Shown in pieces: positions 14,349-21,514 of a DNA stretch of 21,693 bases. Where the stretch lies: positions 1-21,693 of the forward strand of contig DASTAY010000020.1 in the NCBI GenBank assembly GCA_035712345.1. Direction: 5' to 3'. How positions within the stretch are numbered: position 1 is the stretch's first letter; each line of letters starts with the position of its first letter. Under the pieces are notes generated by a model. It was not told where the DNA came from. It did not search any database and saw nothing but the letters and a program-made list of their open reading frames with translations. Origin of the DNA: VRUE01 sp035712345. Lineage in GTDB: Bacteria > Actinomycetota > Thermoleophilia > Solirubrobacterales > 70-9. Both the position numbers and the translations under genes were made by a program.

Positions 14349-14993
14349 ATGTCTCTGATCTATGGGAAACAACCTGTTTCCGAGGCACAGCGGGGGAAGC
14401 GCAGCGTGCGCAGGGTCTGGAAAACGCCGGAGACATCGTCGGATGAGTTGGAGCGTCTCTGCGGGTCGCCCGATCACCAGGGCGTCGTCGCCGAGGTCGA
14501 TCCCTATCCGTATGCGGACCCGAACGCGTTGCTGGGTCTCCCCGGCGCCTTGATCCTGGCCCTCGACCAGGTTCAGGATCCGCGCAACCTCGGCGCGGTC
14601 TGTCGTTCGGCCGAGTTCGCAGGGGCCGCCGCCGTCGTCATCCCCGAGCGGCGCTCGGCCGAGGTGACGGCCGTCGTCTGCAAGGCCTCGGCCGGCGCCG
14701 TCGAGCATCTCGACATCGTTCGCGTCCGCAACCTCGCCGACTGGCTCGCCGCGGCGAAAGAGGCCGGCTTCTGGGTCTGGGGCGCCGACGCCGAGGCGAG
14801 CCAGGCGCCCTGGGACACCGACCTCAGCGGCCCGACCGTGCTGGTCCTCGGCGGCGAGGGCAAGGGCCTCAGGCCGCGCGTCGCGTCGGCCTGCGACGGC
14901 CTCGTCGCTCTGCCCCGAGAAGGGAAGGTCGGCTCGCTGAACGTCTCCGCCGCGGCCACCGCGTTGCTCTTCGAGGCCGTCCGCCAGCGGTAG
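14349..14993 (+). CDS. rlmB: RlmB-like 23S rRNA 2'-O-ribose methyltransferase (SpoU/TrmH family)
   Basis: A SPOUT-fold enzyme that transfers a methyl group from S-adenosylmethionine to a ribose in RNA. RlmB acts on the guanosine equivalent to 2251 of 23S rRNA. Motif 1 is DPRNLGAVCRSAEFAG (residues 77-92), motif 2 VLVLGGEGKGLR (164-175) and motif 3 VGSLNVSAAATALLFE (194-209), so the catalytic knot is complete. The start MSLIYGKQPVSEA matches the family N-terminus. The region between RRVWKTPETSSDELE and HQGVVAEV is shorter than in typical RlmB by roughly 20-30 residues, so the L30e-like RNA-binding domain is reduced. At 214 residues it is short for the family (about 245). The cysS-rlmB-sigH order is conserved. 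The target base is inferred from the family. Confidence 0.88.
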   Translation: MSLIYGKQPVSEAQRGKRSVRRVWKTPETSSDELERLCGSPDHQGVVAEVDPYPYADPNALLGLPGALILALDQVQDPRNLGAVCRSAEFAGAAAVVIPERRSAEVTAVVCKASAGAVEHLDIVRVRNLADWLAAAKEAGFWVWGADAEASQAPWDTDLSGPTVLVLGGEGKGLRPRVASACDGLVALPREGKVGSLNVSAAATALLFEAVRQR

Positions 14994-15031
14994 CAGCTGC
15001 AACGGCGATTGCAAAAAGTCGCAGTTTGGGG

Positions 15032-15062
15032 TTGACAGAACTCTGCGGGGCGGTCAGACTAC
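15032..15062 (+). promoter_or_regulatory. Candidate sigma-70-type promoter of the sigma factor gene
   Basis: A perfect TTGACA at 15032-15037 is followed 17 bases later by CAGACT (15055-15060), overlapping AGACTA. It lies in the 180-base gap between rlmB and the sigma gene, and would give a leader of about 105 bases. The gap also holds a small hairpin (GGCTGA-AGC-TCAGCT region, about 15073-15088) and a direct repeat GGCGCCAC at 15115-15122 and 15136-15143. Nothing else was recognised there. Confidence 0.45.
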
Positions 15063-15160
15063 GCCGCGAACAAGGCTGAAGCTCAGCTTGAGTCTGAGTT
15101 TCAACCAGTCAATCGGCGCCACCAGGGGAGGTACAGGCGCCACGACCCTTCATCTCGAAA

Positions 15161-15176
15161 AGGAGAAGGATCTGTG
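15161..15176 (+). promoter_or_regulatory. Ribosome-binding site that fixes a GTG start
   Basis: AGGAG at 15161-15165, in a purine run, lies 8 bases before GTG 15174. It is the strongest Shine-Dalgarno in this part of the window and decides the start of the sigma factor gene. Confidence 0.7.
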
Positions 15177-15881
15177 GCTCTATCCTCGCCCACCCAGGAA
15201 TTAAGGCTCCCCAGCGGCCATTTCAACGGCTCCACCCGGCCCAGTACTAACCCTCAACCTGAGCTTGATGACCACTATCTGGTTGCCCTGGCCAAGGAGG
15301 GACGGACCGACGCATACGACTCGATCGTGCGTCGCTACCGCGGTTTCGTCCGGCTCAAGGCCTCGTCCTACTTCCTGCTCGGAGGAGAGAGCGACGATCT
15401 GATCCAAGAAGGCCTGCTCGGCCTCTACAAGGCGATTCGCGACTACCGCAGCGACCGCGAGTCGAGCTTTCGCAGCTTCGCCGAGCTCTGCATCACGCGC
15501 CAGATCATCACCGCAGTGAAGACCGCGACCCGCAACAAGCACACGCCGCTCAACCAGTACGTCTCCTTCAGCCAGACGCCGGCCGCGGCGGGCGACTCCG
15601 ACACCACCCTCGACGAGATCCTGCCCGGGCCGAGCGTCACCGACCCGGTAAACCAGGTGATCGCCGGCGAAGAGCTGGAGAGCCTCGTCTCCTGCCTCTC
15701 GGGCACCTCGGGAGTGCTCTCGGATCTCGAGAGCCGCGTCCTCTCCCTCTACCTCGACGGCCACTCCTACGAGGCGACCGCCGAGCGCCTCGAGTGCGAC
15801 ACCAAGACCGTCGACAACGCCCTGCAGCGCGTCAAGCGCAAGGTCGCCGCCCATCTCGATGCGCGCGAGGTCCCTGCCTAG
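15174..15881 (+). CDS. RNA polymerase sigma factor, SigH (Spo0H)-like
   Basis: A 235-residue sigma-70 family protein that directs RNA polymerase to alternative promoters. A Ser/Pro-rich N-terminus of about 33 residues precedes region 2 (about 40-125), with DAYDSIVRRYRGFVRLKA, the core-binding DDLIQEGLLGLYKAIRDY (74-91) and the DNA-melting FRSFAELCITRQI (99-111). A flexible linker (about 128-165) leads to region 4 (about 170-230), a helix-turn-helix with SYEATAERLECDTKTVDNALQRVKRK binding the -35 element. Size, absence of region 3 and position after rlmB fit the SigH group. No anti-sigma gene is next to it. It converges on the following gene with a 7-base gap. Its own regulon is unknown. Confidence 0.9.
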   Translation: MALSSPTQELRLPSGHFNGSTRPSTNPQPELDDHYLVALAKEGRTDAYDSIVRRYRGFVRLKASSYFLLGGESDDLIQEGLLGLYKAIRDYRSDRESSFRSFAELCITRQIITAVKTATRNKHTPLNQYVSFSQTPAAAGDSDTTLDEILPGPSVTDPVNQVIAGEELESLVSCLSGTSGVLSDLESRVLSLYLDGHSYEATAERLECDTKTVDNALQRVKRKVAAHLDAREVPA

Positions 15882-15888
15882 GAAAGCC

Positions 15889-17004
15889 TCAGGGGAGTGG
15901 TTCGACGTCGGGGGCGAGGCCGATGGCGGCGAGGAGCTCGCCCGGAACGAACGCCTGGGCGGGCGCGAGCGCGCCGCTGCGGTCGTAGGCCGGGTCGGCG
16001 CAGAGCGTTGCCGCGTGGGCGAGACTGGCCGCCGTCAGGCCGTAGACGTCGCTGCCGCGGACCGTGCCGCGGCGGACGCCGGTCGCGCCGCGTGCCTCGC
16101 AACTGATCGTGAAACGAGCCTTCTTGCGCTCCTGCTCGTTCGGCGCAGCCGGCAGACGCCTGATCAGCGCCGCCATCGCTCCGCGCAGCGGCGTGCGCAT
16201 CGCCATGCCGAGCAGGGGAGAGGCGCCGACGGCGAGCGGCATCAGCGGGGGCGGCACGACCATCCCGTTGAGCAGGGTCCGCACCCGCGCGGTCTCCACA
16301 TGGCGAGGCACCGTGATCTGCTCGCCGGCTGGATAGCGCAGCATCCGCTGCTCCCCGAGCGGCTCGGGAAAGCGCCAACGGCCGCCATCGGCGCTGCGCG
16401 GCGCGGGGCGCCAATCCCCATCGGCCCAGACCACGTCGCCACCCCGCATGATCTCCAGCCCCGAGAGCGCGGTCCCCCGCGTGGGTGCGAACCCATGGAC
16501 GCAGTAGGCCAGCACGATCTCCTCCAACGGCCCCATCCCCTCGGCCGTCAGCGCAGCGAGCATGTCCCCAGGCAGATAGTCGAACCCCATCCCCGAGACC
16601 AACGCCGCCCCCGTCTCAGCCGCCCGCTCCCCATACCGATCGAAGACCATCCGGATGAACGACTGCTCCCCAGTCGTATCCAGGTAATGCGTCCCCGTAT
16701 CCGCCGCCGCAGCCACAAGCGCCTCGCCGTGCAGCGTGAACGGCCCAGCGCAGCCGATGACCACGGAACACCCCTCCAGCATCTCTCGCAGTCCGGCTCC
16801 GTCATCAGCGGCCACCGCCCGAAACGGCACGCCCCCAAACTCCTCGGAAAGGACCTCGAGCTTCCCCCTGTCGCGCCCAGAGATCGAGAATTCGATTCCG
16901 AAATCCTCGAGCTCCTGAGCGATCAGACCTCCGGTAAAGCCGGTGGCCCCATAGATCGCGATAGGCCGTGTCTTTTCTTGGGCCTGGCTTTGGCTGTTGG
17001 TCAT
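15889..17004 (-). CDS. Saccharopine dehydrogenase-like NAD(P)-binding protein
   Basis: A 371-residue protein with an N-terminal Rossmann fold: IAIYGATGFTGGLIAQEL (residues 15-32) binds NAD(P), and SGRDRGKLEVL follows, as in saccharopine dehydrogenase-like proteins and the related trans-acting enoyl reductases of mycobacteria. Further family-like stretches are VVIGCAGPFTLHGEALVAAAADTGTHYLDTTGE in parts around 81-114 and GMGFDYLPGDMLA (about 138-150). The rest is less conserved. The likely role is a redox step on a lipid or amino-acid-derived substrate, but the substrate cannot be inferred. Its ATG overlaps the TGA of the preceding 71-residue gene (ATGA), so the two are coupled. Its codon use is native high-GC. 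Confidence 0.8.
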   Translation of the reverse strand: MTNSQSQAQEKTRPIAIYGATGFTGGLIAQELEDFGIEFSISGRDRGKLEVLSEEFGGVPFRAVAADDGAGLREMLEGCSVVIGCAGPFTLHGEALVAAAADTGTHYLDTTGEQSFIRMVFDRYGERAAETGAALVSGMGFDYLPGDMLAALTAEGMGPLEEIVLAYCVHGFAPTRGTALSGLEIMRGGDVVWADGDWRPAPRSADGGRWRFPEPLGEQRMLRYPAGEQITVPRHVETARVRTLLNGMVVPPPLMPLAVGASPLLGMAMRTPLRGAMAALIRRLPAAPNEQERKKARFTISCEARGATGVRRGTVRGSDVYGLTAASLAHAATLCADPAYDRSGALAPAQAFVPGELLAAIGLAPDVEPLP

Positions 17005-17216
17005 AGCCCAACCTTATGGCCCTCGAGCTCGTCGATGTGCGATATGTATGCGACCTCGACGCTAAAGGACTTGCCGTCACGCCCTTCGAAGGCTTGGAAC
17101 CTGTTGCCCTGTGAGAGCGCGTAGTTGATCAGGGCGGTGACTTGCAGCACCGTCCCTTTTACCTCGTGGGCAGAACGACGATCGTCGTGATCTACGACGA
17201 TCTGTGAAGTCGTCAT
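17001..17216 (-). CDS. Small 71-residue protein of unknown function
   Basis: The frame can be opened further upstream, but the ATG at 17216 is preferred because GGGGGAAA precedes it at good Shine-Dalgarno spacing and the upstream part has poor coding character. The product begins MTTSQIVVDHDDRRSAHEVKG. It has a central helix-like part (VLQVTALINYALSQGNRF) and a strand-rich end (FQAFEGRDGKSFSVEVAYISHIDEL). It is soluble, with no signal peptide, no Cys and no membrane helix. Its stop overlaps the start of the saccharopine-dehydrogenase-like gene, which suggests a functional link. No family was recognised. Confidence 0.6.
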   Translation of the reverse strand: MTTSQIVVDHDDRRSAHEVKGTVLQVTALINYALSQGNRFQAFEGRDGKSFSVEVAYISHIDELEGHKVGL

Positions 17217-17231
17217 CGAATTTCCCCCTTT

Positions 17232-17302
17232 GCGATTTCTTCGTCGAATCATTGAAGGGGTGAGCGCGGCGATTTCTCCCCCCCACGGCAAGAAATCGTT
17301 GC
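17232..17302. repeat. GCGATTTCT repeats in a divergent intergenic region
   Basis: In the 137-base gap between the 71-residue gene and the mcrB-like gene, GCGATTTCT occurs at 17232-17240 and 17269-17277. An inverted copy AGAAATCG lies at 17291-17298. The second and third copies form an 8-base inverted repeat with a 13-base spacer. The layout fits an operator for a regulator of one or both divergent genes. Confidence 0.45.
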
Positions 17303-17341
17303 CCAGAAAGCCGACGGAGTCTCGAGACCGCTCGTTCCGCA

Positions 17342-17353
17342 TAGGATGTCGAC
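17342..17353 (+). promoter_or_regulatory. Candidate leaderless -10 (or weak RBS) before the mcrB-like gene
   Basis: TAGGAT at 17342-17347 fits TAnnnT and lies 6 bases before the ATG at 17354, the spacing of a leaderless transcript. No clear -35 is seen. The same bases contain AGGA 7 bases from the ATG, so they could equally be a weak Shine-Dalgarno sequence. Confidence 0.3.
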
Positions 17354-18928
17354 ATGGCAGAGGGTGCGAAGCGGAGGCTCGGCCAAGAGGCGGTTGAAGC
17401 AGCGATCAGGGCCTTTGCCGGGACGAGACTAAAGACCCAATCCGATTCAATGCTGCGGGTATTTCTGGGCTTTAAGGCAGTTCGCCGTGATGGCGAGGGA
17501 GAAAACGTCAGCACCAACTCGATGAAGAAGGTCGTCGAGGAGCTCTTCGTGCTACTGCCGACGCCAGCGGGCGTGCGCGAGGAGAGGTACAGCGGCACGA
17601 TCTCGTTGCGCGGCAGCAAGGGGGCACCGCTCTGGCTCCGAAACGACGCCTATCGAGGAAGTTTCATCGACTATGCCGGCCCAAGCTCCCCGGGTCGGAT
17701 CCTGTTCGAGGACGAGGACTGGCATAAACCTCTCCTACCCAATGCAGTAGAGCCCGTCGCAGCTACGTTAGGTAACTCGGGTTATGTATGGCCTCCAGCC
17801 GATGCCCTCGCGATCATCGCGCTCCGCAACCGTGACCTGGACCCACACCTGACCTGGGACCAACTCATCGAGCGAGGACGAGAGCGGTTTGGCCTTTCGC
17901 CTCGCGAGTGGGAGATGGTGACCTCGTCTCCCGCGCTGGACCTCGATCCGTTCCATGGGGTACCGTGGGATCCGGACAATCTCGCTGATGACCTGTGCCC
18001 GCCGGGCCTAGAGCAAGCCGAGAAATCCGAGGCGCAGATGGAGACGTTGCCCGAACATTTGCGCGAACAGGTTGAGCGCGTCGTCGATGCGCTTTCTCGG
18101 TATGGGCAGCATGCGATCGTCGCCCTCGCTGGCGTACCCGGAACTAGTAAGAGCTACACGGCGCGGCGGGCTGCCGCGGCATTCGCCTCAGAGGGCTGTG
18201 TTCGCGAGATTCAATTTAGCCCGGGCTATACCTATGAGGAGTTCATAGAGGGTCCTCGCTACGGGGACAATATGAAAGTGCAAATCGAGAAGGGCATCTT
18301 TCTCGATTTGAATGAGCAAGCACTTGAGCACCCTGAGCTGCAGTATGTGCTCCTCATCGAGGAGCTGACTCGTGCGGATATTCCACGTGTGCTCGGAGAG
18401 CTCCTCACCTATATTGAGTATCGCAGTGATAGCGACTCATTCACCACGCTATACGGACGAGCAAACGAGACGCGTATCGCGCCCAACGTCGCAATTCTCG
18501 CCACTTATAATCCGAGTGATCGCTCCGCGGTATCCATTGACGCGGCCCTTTTGCGTCGAATGCGAATACTAGATTTCCCGCCGCATCGTAAGTTACTCGT
18601 AGAGATCCTCGCGGACAATGGTCTCGACAAGAACGTCATAGATCGACTGGTCACGATGTTCGACGCATGTGAGCAAGCAGCTGGTCCTGATCACTTCTCG
18701 GACAGCATGCCCTTCGGCCACGCAGTGTTCTCGAGCGTCGAAAGCGAGGGGGATCTCTATAACCTCTGGCATGAGGAGCTAAAGCGCATGCTAATACGGG
18801 CCCACGCACCGGCTCATGAGCTGTACGAAGTAATAGCCGCAAACTACCCATGGCGAGAGTCACGCTCTTACTCGGTAGTAAGCGACTCCCAGGCGGGGAC
18901 AGACAGCGACGGCGGGGCAGCACGGTAG
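17354..18928 (+). CDS. McrB-like AAA+ ATPase of a restriction system
   Basis: A 524-residue AAA+ protein of the McrB family, which forms hexamers, hydrolyses nucleotide and drives translocation for a partner McrC nuclease. The motor is at about residues 230-490. Walker A is GVPGTSKS (260-267), with Ser in place of the last usual Gly. Walker B is YVLLIEELTRADIPRVLGELL (in part 331-351), with Glu-Glu in place of Asp-Glu. The sensor segment is ILATYNPSDRS (381-391) and an arginine pair follows at 401-402. Residues 1-215 carry no DUF3578 or other DNA-reading domain known to the annotator and probably give substrate choice. The McrC-like gene starts inside its 3' end. Codon use is more AT-rich than upstream genes, which suggests transfer. 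A LlaJI R1-like or BsuMI YdiS-like role is the best analogy. Confidence 0.85.
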   Translation: MAEGAKRRLGQEAVEAAIRAFAGTRLKTQSDSMLRVFLGFKAVRRDGEGENVSTNSMKKVVEELFVLLPTPAGVREERYSGTISLRGSKGAPLWLRNDAYRGSFIDYAGPSSPGRILFEDEDWHKPLLPNAVEPVAATLGNSGYVWPPADALAIIALRNRDLDPHLTWDQLIERGRERFGLSPREWEMVTSSPALDLDPFHGVPWDPDNLADDLCPPGLEQAEKSEAQMETLPEHLREQVERVVDALSRYGQHAIVALAGVPGTSKSYTARRAAAAFASEGCVREIQFSPGYTYEEFIEGPRYGDNMKVQIEKGIFLDLNEQALEHPELQYVLLIEELTRADIPRVLGELLTYIEYRSDSDSFTTLYGRANETRIAPNVAILATYNPSDRSAVSIDAALLRRMRILDFPPHRKLLVEILADNGLDKNVIDRLVTMFDACEQAAGPDHFSDSMPFGHAVFSSVESEGDLYNLWHEELKRMLIRAHAPAHELYEVIAANYPWRESRSYSVVSDSQAGTDSDGGAAR

Positions 18929-20205
18929 GGGACTCGATCTCCATATCGGTCACCGAGCGTGGCCGCCGGCCGGTTGATGAGGTCGAGTGGGAGTTGCTTC
19001 AGCTCGACGACGGGTTTTGGCGGCTTGTTCAGGAAGGTTACATAGGCTGTCGCCAGCTGAGCCCGGGGCAATATGAGATCGAAGGTCAGAAGTATGTCGG
19101 ACGTGCTCGCATTGACCATGTCGACCTTGATGTGTCCGAGAAGGTACCCGGCGCGCTCGGCGCACTTGCGGCCTTCGCCTCTGGAGTTGTGCTGAGGGTC
19201 GAGCAACAGGATGCGGTTTCTGGTGAGTTCGATTCCCTATCGCGTGTACTTATGGCCGAGTTCACCAGTGCCGCCGGTGAGTACATATCGCAGAGGAGAC
19301 AGGCTGCCTTCGTGTATCGGAACAAAATTGGATCGATACTCGCCGGGCGCCTGGATATGCCTGCGACTATCCGGCTCCATGCGAGTGGGAGGCCAGGTTT
19401 GTTCGCCTTTCAGCAAGGAGTTGTCACTAGGGATCGGCCGCTAGACCGGATTGTCCTAGGGGCCCTCGATGAGCTCGATCGCTCTGCGAGCGTCCTCAAT
19501 CTCGCGCCGGGGACGCTCTACGAGGCCCGCTGGCTGGCGGGTGCTTTGGAGGAGGTTCGCGACGACGCCTTCCTCGCCACTACGACCACTGGATTCTTGA
19601 CCCTTATCGACAATTTAGGCTCCGACAAAAATCTACTTCCCAAAGACATCGACCTCTCGCGCCTTGCCACTACGGTGCTCCTTCATCACGGCTTTGGATG
19701 CAGGACGCAAAGTAGTACCGTTCCACGTGCGCTCTTCATCAACATCGAGAAGCTCTTCGAGCAAGCCGTTTATGAGCTGCTTGGAGAAATCTGTGGGCAC
19801 TTGTTAGTAGACAAAGGGGAGTCCTTCGAGCGCCGTATGTTCACGGATGGTCAAGACACGTCGCGAACTCATCCTGATGTCGTTGTCCATACCAACGACG
19901 AGGTGCTAGCGGTAGGCGACGTGAAGTACAAGTCGCTTACTAGTAGCCGCATGGGCGAGGAGCGGCCGAAGAAGGAGGGCCGGGGTGATCTTTATCAGGT
20001 CCTGGTACACGCGGCGTCACTTAATGCTAGGCGTGCCTTTCTCATTTATCCAAGCGACGACTCGAAGGACTACCGCTATTTGGGCTTATCTGCAACGGGT
20101 TGCCGTATGTGGACGGCACGTGTGCGGCCAGCGCATCTTCGGACTGACTTGGAGCAGCTAGTTGACCACGTTCTTGTAGCAGGAGGGCCTAAGCAGCAAG
20201 TGTGA
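18850..20205 (+). CDS. McrC-like / LlaJI-type restriction nuclease subunit
   Basis: A 451-residue partner nuclease for the McrB-like motor. The N-terminal half (about 30-200) resembles the McrC region that contacts the AAA+ ring. The C-terminal half has a PD-(D/E)xK nuclease fold: Glu304 in LFEQAVYELL, HPDVVV with Asp343, then GDVKYK with Asp357 and Lys359, and DLYQVLVHA with Gln383. All the expected catalytic residues are present, so it should cut DNA. The only usable start is ATG 18850, 79 bases inside the mcrB-like gene in another frame and without a good Shine-Dalgarno. Conserved-looking sequence begins only near residue 30, after the overlap. Its 3' end overlaps the convergent methyltransferase gene by 17 bases. 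Confidence 0.85.
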   Translation: MARVTLLLGSKRLPGGDRQRRRGSTVGDSISISVTERGRRPVDEVEWELLQLDDGFWRLVQEGYIGCRQLSPGQYEIEGQKYVGRARIDHVDLDVSEKVPGALGALAAFASGVVLRVEQQDAVSGEFDSLSRVLMAEFTSAAGEYISQRRQAAFVYRNKIGSILAGRLDMPATIRLHASGRPGLFAFQQGVVTRDRPLDRIVLGALDELDRSASVLNLAPGTLYEARWLAGALEEVRDDAFLATTTTGFLTLIDNLGSDKNLLPKDIDLSRLATTVLLHHGFGCRTQSSTVPRALFINIEKLFEQAVYELLGEICGHLLVDKGESFERRMFTDGQDTSRTHPDVVVHTNDEVLAVGDVKYKSLTSSRMGEERPKKEGRGDLYQVLVHAASLNARRAFLIYPSDDSKDYRYLGLSATGCRMWTARVRPAHLRTDLEQLVDHVLVAGGPKQQV

Positions 20206-21514
20206 GGTCTTGGCGCCGCCGGTTCACTCGTTTGCCGAAAAGTGCCTTATACCGAGGCGCCAAAGTAAACGGTAAACGTTGATTTGGGTAGCGCTTAAGT
20301 ATGTCGAGGGTGACACGGCCGTGCCATCGCTGGTCGGCTGGCTCTGCAAAATGTGACCCGGGATTACTCAAGAGTGCGTGAACCAACCCCCGGGCCATCA
20401 GCGCTGGCACTGCATTGCCAATCTGACGGTACTGGCTGGATCGTGGGCCGATAAATCGGTGCGAATCAGGAAATCCCTGTAGGCGGGCTGCCTCGCGGAC
20501 TGAGATTGCCCGGTTCTGCGTGGGATGGGTAAAAGCGCCAGCGGTGACGTTTCCACACAAGCAGGTGATGACGTGCGCGGGATGACGACGATCCAGTCGC
20601 CTGTAGGTAGTGGTGTGATCGGACAGGCGGACACGACTAAATCTTGGTGGCAGCAGATCCAACGGTATATCGTGCCAATTGCCACCCTCGGGAACATGGG
20701 CGATTCGCGCAAGGTTGATCTGAGCGGTTTCTGAGGCCCAGTGGTTATACAAGGAGCTGCAGTTCCCCCGGACCATCGATGCATATGGGGAAAGTTGCCG
20801 TCGCGAGGAAGGCATCTCCCTTTCATCCCTCCCCCCACCAGATGTAATACGCGGAAGATCGCTGATCGCTTCTCCAACCGTTACGAAATCGCCATCGCTC
20901 AACCTGCCTTCCACTCCGGCACGAACGCCCGCGGGGAACATGGGGGGTCCATCGAGGGCGCCGAGCACGACAAGGCGATAGCGGAGCTGGGGCACCCCGA
21001 ACCACGCGGCGCAGACGACCTCCGCGGATAGGTGATAACCAAGAGACTCGAGCTCCTCGAAAACCGCAATAGCGAGTCTGCGATTGTGGACGTCGGACGC
21101 GACCGCGGGCACGTTCTCCATGAGGAAGAAACGAGGTTTCAGCTGCCGGATGTAGTCAGCGAACGCCCAGAAAGCAAAATTTCTCTCGTCGCGCGGATCC
21201 CTGGGGCCCCGTTGAGAGACCCCCTGGCACATCGGCCCCCCCAGGACTACATCGATTGGGCCGATCTCGTCTTGAACGGAGCGAGGATCCACGCGACGGA
21301 TGTCTTGGGTCCAGACCTTGGCGTCAGGATGGTTCGCTCGGAAGGTTGCGGCGGCGGTCTCATCGAGCTCGATCGCGCCAACCACAGACCCGGCGCCAGC
21401 CCATTCGAAACCCTGGCTTAGCCCCCCGGCGCCAGCGAAGAGGTCGAGGGCTCGCAAGGTCTTTTGAGAGCACGGGTCTTTCATCGTTTTGGGGCTGGAG
21501 ATCGGCCCGGCCAA
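20189..21514 (-). CDS. DNA (cytosine-5-)-methyltransferase
   Basis: A C5-cytosine methyltransferase that would protect host DNA at the site cut by the neighbouring McrBC-like proteins. Motifs are in order: I, DLFAGAGGLSQGF (residues 24-36); IV, GGPMCQGVSQRG (92-103) with catalytic Cys96; VI, FLMENVPA (130-137); VIII, QLRYR (176-180); a target-recognition region (about 190-310); IX, REAARLQGFPD (340-350); X, QIGNAVP (364-370). Motif IV has Met where nearly all members have Pro (GPPCQ). The longest frame uses TTG 21514, but ATG 21484 is more likely and gives 431 residues. The gene converges with mcrC, and a transposase gene end lies about 40-70 bases upstream, so its native promoter may be lost or replaced. 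Confidence 0.92.
   Translation of the reverse strand: MAGPISSPKTMKDPCSQKTLRALDLFAGAGGLSQGFEWAGAGSVVGAIELDETAAATFRANHPDAKVWTQDIRRVDPRSVQDEIGPIDVVLGGPMCQGVSQRGPRDPRDERNFAFWAFADYIRQLKPRFFLMENVPAVASDVHNRRLAIAVFEELESLGYHLSAEVVCAAWFGVPQLRYRLVVLGALDGPPMFPAGVRAGVEGRLSDGDFVTVGEAISDLPRITSGGGRDEREMPSSRRQLSPYASMVRGNCSSLYNHWASETAQINLARIAHVPEGGNWHDIPLDLLPPRFSRVRLSDHTTTYRRLDRRHPAHVITCLCGNVTAGAFTHPTQNRAISVREAARLQGFPDSHRFIGPRSSQYRQIGNAVPALMARGLVHALLSNPGSHFAEPADQRWHGRVTLDILKRYPNQRLPFTLAPRYKALFGKRVNRRRQDLTLAA

Noticed and set aside
17217..17342. Upstream extension of the 71-residue gene to 113 codons
   Set aside because: The Shine-Dalgarno points to ATG 17216, and the extension covers the repeat-bearing regulatory region.
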